The notes under the pieces: generated by a model | Told to the model about the DNA's origin: nothing | The model's input: the letters and a program-made list of their open reading frames with translations, nothing else | The model's database searches: none | Source of the DNA: Pyrrhoderma lamaoense | Lineage: Eukaryota > Basidiomycota > Agaricomycetes > Hymenochaetales > Hymenochaetaceae | Assembly: GCA_002794735.1 (NCBI GenBank) | Contig: NBAZ01000012.1 | Span: 310,001-374,000, forward strand | DNA length: 64,000 bases | Direction of reading: 5' to 3' | In this document: positions 59,872-64,000 of the stretch, piece by piece | Position numbering within the stretch: the stretch's first letter is position 1 | Layout: the number at the start of each line of letters is the position of its first letter | Made by a program: the position numbers and the translations under genes

Positions 59872-60825
59872 CTAATCTCTAGCCCCGAACCACCATCTTT
59901 CCATAACCCAGCTCCCCTTTTGGGCTTCAGTGTCTACCAAGCCAAAGTCTACACGTCCTACGAAGTTCGTCCCTTGAAGTAACAGAGGCATCCATAGCTC
60001 ATCGTCGGGCCACATTGTTGCAAGAGGAATAGGAGGATAAGCCCGATTTTCATCTGGGCCTAGCGTGAAAGTTTGTTTTCCTGGCTCGTTCTTATCAAGA
60101 TATTGCGAGGGTATAGCAAACCATTGCGGTTTCATTTCCTCGGTTCTATTACAGAGTTAGAAAACACGTTGTAATTAGTTACAGGTTGAAGCTCTCTTAT
60201 TAGAGTAAAATTATGAGGAAAAACTTACTCAATTGGTTCACCTTCGTACTCATGAGCTCGGAACATATGCACATAGTGACAATACTCTGTTGATGCATTC
60301 ACAAAGAGTAATATAGCACATTCTTCTAATTTAGCGGTTATTCCTGATTCTTCCTACGGGCCTGTAATTATACCGAGTTCAAATTGAAAAGAGAAGGGGA
60401 TGAGCGCTCGCCTTCAATTCACGGGCTGCACCTTCCAAAGGCGTCTCATTTGGTTCGACTTTCCCGCCGAAACCATTAAACCTTGCATTAATATCTTAAA
60501 GGCGGATCTTTGTTACAATAAGATCGAATCACAAACAAGCCTTTCCCAAAACCTCGCTTCTTCATTCCAAGTAGAATCTAGTAGTAGACAGCATACCAAG
60601 AGTAAGTAGATAACGACCAAAATATCGGAGATCGACAATGCTATGCTAATTGGTCTTACACACCCTTCCGTTCTTTTTGTCACAAATGAAGACATTTGTA
60701 AACTTCTTAAAGGCGTTAAGCTCTCTCCAGTCATCATCACCTTTTGAAAATAGTTTGCGAGTGATCTGACCAATCTCTAAACCCGCTGGAGCATCCAAAG
60801 TTGTCGGTTTATCGCTATCAGACAT
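59872..60825 (-). CDS. Nudix hydrolase, MTH1/NUDT1-type (oxidised purine nucleotide diphosphatase)
   Basis: It probably hydrolyses 8-oxo-dGTP or related oxidised nucleotides to the monophosphate, cleaning the pool. The start at 60825 gives MSDSDKPTTLDAPAGLEIGQ. Then KFTNVFICDKKNGRILLGMK leads into KRGFGKGLFNGFGGKVEPNET, the MTH1-like entry to the Nudix box. The box itself is GGKVEPNETPLEGAARELK-EESGI, which satisfies G-x5-E-x7-REU-x-EE-x-G-U. The C-terminal half has FVNASTEYCHYVHMFRAHEY, EEMKPQWFAIPSQ and PLATMWPDDELWMPLLLQG. The Nudix box is interrupted between K and EE by an intron that begins GC (60354-60411). The KGL/FNG junction uses donor GTTTGT. All parts are in frame with these choices. 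Confidence 0.92.
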
Positions 60826-61154
60826 ATCAAAAAGATGATAATGATGGAAGAAAAGAAAAGAAGGGACGTCAGAGTTAATCGAATAGTACAGTGGTTTGTA
60901 TCATATTTTCGGCGTAAAAACTAGTAGCACGTGGCTTTCCACGAAAGATCTTAAGCATATTTCCTCTTTCAGACTGCTTGCAGCCCCATTATATTTTCGA
61001 CATGTACATGTGTATATGCATGCGGATGGGATCATTTTGCAAATAGTGGATGAAGTGCGTATGCGCTTAGCAGAATACAGAGTAACAAATGTTGTAAATG
61101 CAAAAGAATACAATCCCTCTCTCCCCCGAGTACAGCAAATAAAAAAACAGGCAT
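60826..61154. other. Intergenic region RPL12 / Nudix gene
   Basis: About 330 nt between two tandem minus-strand genes: the RPL12 3' UTR and the Nudix promoter. No other feature is seen. Confidence 0.5.
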
Positions 61155-61765
61155 CTACTCATCTGGCACCTCTAACTCATCGTTGTTGATTTGGTCAATG
61201 ATATCATGTGGTGGCTGCCCCTCAACAGTGCACCCAACACTCTGAGCGGTACCAAGAATCTCCTTCACAGTACCACTGAGCTCCTTCGCAAGTGATTTTG
61301 AGCGCATAGTGCGTGCAATTTCGACAATCTCATCGAAGGGAATGTTTCCTGCGTGCTTGATATTCTTCTCCTTCTTTCTGTCACGAGGGGGCTCCTTGAG
61401 GGCGCGGATAACGAGGGATGATGCAGAGGGGACAACGGATACGGTAGCTTGACGGTTTTGGATCGTAAGCTGGACAGTTACACGGAGACCCTTCCAGGCC
61501 CCAGTAGCCTTTGCAATGTCTTCACCGACCTTTTTAGGCGACTGCATATTAAAAGGTAAGTAATCTATATAAGTCACAATAGGTGTTATTCACGCACAAG
61601 ACCAAGCGGACCAATTTTAGGTGCTAGTGCAGAGGAGGCACCAACTTCACCACCGGTTGCACGGAGGTATATAATTTTGACTTCATTGGGGTCCTATATC
61701 AACACAACGTTAAAATCAGCAGCTCTAGTTACAGTATCTTCCACACTCACGAACTTGGGTGCCAT
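61155..61765 (-). CDS. RPL12: 60S ribosomal protein L12 (uL11)
   Basis: uL11 forms the base of the ribosomal P-stalk at the GTPase centre. The short first exon at 61765 is MAPKF, spliced to [20 protein letters not shown]. It continues [20 protein letters not shown], then [40 protein letters not shown] and [19 protein letters not shown]. The end is [20 protein letters not shown], then [18 protein letters not shown] and ELEVPDE. It is 165 residues, the normal length. There are two short introns, and the first exon is too short to stand out. Rmt2, encoded in this window, methylates this protein in yeast. It is head-to-head with the cyclin gene. Confidence 0.98.
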
Positions 61766-61991
61766 TTTTAATTAGAGGTCGAAAGAGGGTCGTTACCGCA
61801 CGCGTGCTATAGTATACTAAGCCTCAAAGACTGAAAAAGCTGCTGTATAGTTCCTAAACGTCATGTGATAGATCGCCAAAATGGAATAACTGTCTCACTT
61901 ACGTCAGCAGTACCTTTTACGATACATTTGTGGCAAGAGTGCAAGCGGATTACCTTGTCCGAGACGCAATCGCCTTGACCGGCAATGGTGC
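61766..61991. promoter_or_regulatory. Divergent promoter region, RPL12 / PHO80-like cyclin
   Basis: Only 226 nt lie between the two start codons chosen here. Part of it (about 61905-61991) is an open frame (STFYDTFVARVQADYLVRDA) that could belong to the cyclin N-terminus if the start is wrong, which would shorten the shared promoter further. Confidence 0.45.
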
Positions 61992-63201
61992 ATGGAATCG
62001 CCGGAGAGGATCGAGCTGCCCAGCACGTTCGAGGATGCGGACGTTGACCATCTCGTCGTCCTCATAGCTGACATGCTCGATCGTCTCATTGAACACAACG
62101 ACAAGATCCCTCTCTCTCCGTATGTTCTCATAAACCGATTGTATGCGCTCATCTAAACATATCTTTTTACTTCATCCAGGGAAGCTTTGACGCGTTTTCA
62201 CTCACGCTCGCCACCTTCTATAAGCGTTTTGGACTACTTGCGAAGGATTGTCAAGTATACAAACGTTGAGGTGCGCTTCTTCATCACATAAATAACTGCA
62301 GTCTGGCTTACATTGCCGGCAGAGAACATGTCTTCTCATCACACTGCACTACATTGATCAAATATGCGCGCGATTTCCACACTTCACTCTCTCATCATTG
62401 ACATGTCATCGATTTATCATTACAGCAATTGTGGTAGCCAGCAAAGCACTTTGTGACGCTTTTTCCACCAACACGTTTTACGCTAAAATCGGAGGTATCC
62501 GTGTCGGGGAACTCAATTTACTTGAGAAGGAACTTTTGGCGAACCTGGACTGGCGACTGACAGTAAGCTCGGATTTTCCATGGATAAAAATAAAAATAAT
62601 TTACCCCATTGCGCAGAGTACAAGAGAGGTTTTGGATGCATACTATGTCAATCTTATTCGTACGCATAGTGGAGGCAAATACGTTCTGGCCGGTGCACAG
62701 ACTATCACTTCACCTGAAACAGCATACTCGGACAGTGATATGGATGGGACTGTATCTCCTCCTTCCACATCTCCCGTGGCTACAACTATGGGCTTGGCAG
62801 ACATTCAACAGTCTGAACCATCTACTGTACTCATCGATCGATCGAGCCTTCCTCCGATGACATCGACTGGCCCTACCCTGGAGCAAAACATGGCTTTTGC
62901 TGAGTTACGGAGCATAGACTCGTCTTCGATTTCCTCCCATGAACAACCGGACACTGCAACCAACTCGGTTTCTTCTTCAGCATCCTCGTCCTCGTCATCT
63001 TCTAATGCTAGCAATAGCACCACTGTTTCTCCGACTAATGCTATAACGACATCACCTATTAACAAGCGCAAATATGACCAAGATCCTGACTCTCGGATCA
63101 TTCTGGATGTTAATGGACCTCAACATGAACAAGTGCATAATAATATAAATATCGAGAATATTCGGCCTCGTACTCGCCCGAGAATTAATGAGATGGGGTA
63201 A
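61992..63201 (+). CDS. PHO80-like cyclin
   Basis: This is a cyclin of the Pho80/PREG group that pairs with a Pho85-type kinase, typically in phosphate signalling. From the chosen ATG it reads MESPERIELPSTFEDADVDH, like the Pho80 start. It continues LVVLIADMLDRLIEHNDKIP, then LTRFHSRSPPSISVLDYLRR and IVKYTNVE. The cyclin core is LLITLHYIDQICARFPHF, TCHRFIITAIVVASKALCDA, TFYAKIGGIRVGELNLLEKE and LLANLDWRLT. A Ser-rich tail (a run near 62970-63010) ends RPRINEMG. Introns are short GT-AG. An in-phase-like upstream stretch (61905-61991) would join if the GG at 61995-61996 had one more G, so the N-terminus may be longer. Confidence 0.88.
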
Positions 63202-63303
63202 CATCTTTGTATTATTATTGTATTATAATAACTGGAATAGATCCTTTTTATCAGCTCAGCTCATCTATATGCCAGCATTTCGCTCCCTTCTCCGTTGTAG
63301 AGC

Positions 63304-64000
63304 CTAGATGTCAAAGAATTTGCTCCTCCAGCCCTTTTTTTTACTCTCCGAAGACCTCCTTCTTTTCAACCGTATTTGAGCCTCTTGAACTTCCATCCTG
63401 GTGTGTACTGCATCATCAATGACAGAGTCTCCGACATCCCTTCCCTTGGTTATTGTATCTGACGCTGTGCTTTGTATGTTCTCTATGGCCTGTATTGCTG
63501 TATTTGTTAGGCCATGTGTTATATCCTTTACAGAGCTGGGTCTCAAGTCGGTGGGTTCTGCTTTCCCTGGAAGGAGTTGTGCACCGATTCCAACTGCGAG
63601 AAGATTTTCTGAAGGTGCATCTACTTCGTCCATCCCTGGCTCAGGCTCTACTTGAGAGATAGAAGTGTGTGTTACTCCTGTGAGGTTCAAGTTTGTGTAT
63701 GACTCAACATACACTTCCGGCTCTTGCTCCGGTTCTTCGTCTTCTTGCTCATTGTCCTCCTTTTTCGCTGAAAAACATTCGATGAGACTGCTCCATAGAT
63801 CGTAAATATCTTTAAGTACCCCATTGCTCCCATCTACGCCTCTGGCCTTCGACTTCGCCTCTGCCTTCCGTGCTATCATCCTTGTCTTCTCTTCAACCAT
63901 TTCAAGTATACCGCGGATTTGTGAGCTAATAATCTTTGGGCCTACCATACGCCCAATAGGACCTGCAAGTGGGGCCAGGAGTAGAGAATTAAGGATAAAG
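63304..64000 (-). CDS. Unrecognised protein, 5'-partial
   Basis: An open frame runs from the window edge to the stop at 63304-63306. Visible text starts FILNSLLLAPLAGPIGRMVG, then PKIISSQIRGILEMVEEKTR and an Ala/Lys-rich helix ARKAEAKSKARG. An acidic Glu/Pro stretch (KKEDNEQEDEEPEQEPEV) follows, then QAIENIQSTASDTITKGRDV and a basic C-terminus RLKRRRSSESKKKGWRSKFF. The first part resembles the helical end of large fungal lipid-binding (BPI-like/HAM1-type) proteins, but this is only an impression. The N-terminal region lies outside the window. It converges with the cyclin gene, about 100 nt apart. Confidence 0.6.
   Translation of the reverse strand, partial: FILNSLLLAPLAGPIGRMVGPKIISSQIRGILEMVEEKTRMIARKAEAKSKARGVDGSNGVLKDIYDLWSSLIECFSAKKEDNEQEDEEPEQEPEVYVESYTNLNLTGVTHTSISQVEPEPGMDEVDAPSENLLAVGIGAQLLPGKAEPTDLRPSSVKDITHGLTNTAIQAIENIQSTASDTITKGRDVGDSVIDDAVHTRMEVQEAQIRLKRRRSSESKKKGWRSKFFDI

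Noticed and set aside
1..64000. Biosynthetic cluster, CRISPR array or intact transposon
   Set aside because: Neighbouring genes are unrelated housekeeping functions; no repeat arrays, transposase, reverse transcriptase or terminal repeats were seen.

Overview
The window looks like an ordinary chromosomal segment of a filamentous basidiomycete, probably Agaricomycotina. Genes are dense and carry many short introns, mostly about 45-110 nt with GT...AG ends. The gene set is eukaryotic and fungal: RACK1 carrying an intronic U24-type snoRNA, ATG5, RMT2, CSF1, ALG14, U2AF35, FUN30, BET5, a PHO80-type cyclin, cytosolic uL11 (RPL12) and two Zn2Cys6 regulators. Intergenic DNA is AT-rich. I see no bacterial, phage or CRISPR features and no intact transposon. 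The species cannot be fixed from the sequence alone.

Layout. 1-5 kb: the 3' part of a secreted subtilisin-like protease (+), an intradiol dioxygenase (-) and tRNA-Ser(AGA) (-). 5.5-10.4 kb: a MED1-like Mediator subunit (+) converging on RACK1 (-). 10.4-13.3 kb: gene-free. 13.3-14.8 kb: a YMD8/SLC35C2-type transporter (+). 16.4-19.4 kb: a Zn2Cys6 regulator (+). 19.4-22.3 kb: gene-free. 22.3-25.3 kb: ATG5, a second tRNA-Ser(AGA) and RMT2 (all +). 25.4-38.1 kb: a securin-like degron protein (-), head-to-head with the 11-kb CSF1 lipid-transfer gene (+). 38.4-43.4 kb: a GLTSCR-domain protein and ALG14 (+), converging on U2AF35 (-). 43.4-45.9 kb: gene-free. 45.9-50.2 kb: a second Zn2Cys6 protein (-) and a divergent mitochondrial-carrier-like protein (+). 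50.7-57.2 kb: FUN30, BET5 and an F-box-like gene (+). 57.5-61.8 kb: a small secreted protein, a MutT/NUDT1-type Nudix hydrolase and RPL12 (-). 62-64 kb: a PHO80-like cyclin (+) and a partial unknown gene (-).

The genes do not form a pathway cluster. They are mostly housekeeping functions: transcription and chromatin (MED1, FUN30, GLTSCR), splicing (U2AF35), translation (RACK1, RPL12, tRNAs), membranes and trafficking (CSF1, ALG14, BET5, ATG5, transporters) and the cell cycle (securin-like, cyclin).

Points worth attention: the U24-like snoRNA inside a RACK1 intron; two inverted tRNA-Ser genes differing by a compensatory acceptor base pair; two introns that only splice correctly as GC-AG; a stop codon overlapping a splice donor in U2AF35; a 39-nt microexon in a secreted protein; a securin candidate; and repeated one-base frame breaks, mostly at C/G homopolymers. 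The frame breaks are either consensus errors or genuine lesions and should be resolved before any of these genes is called a pseudogene. No undescribed multi-gene system is evident.
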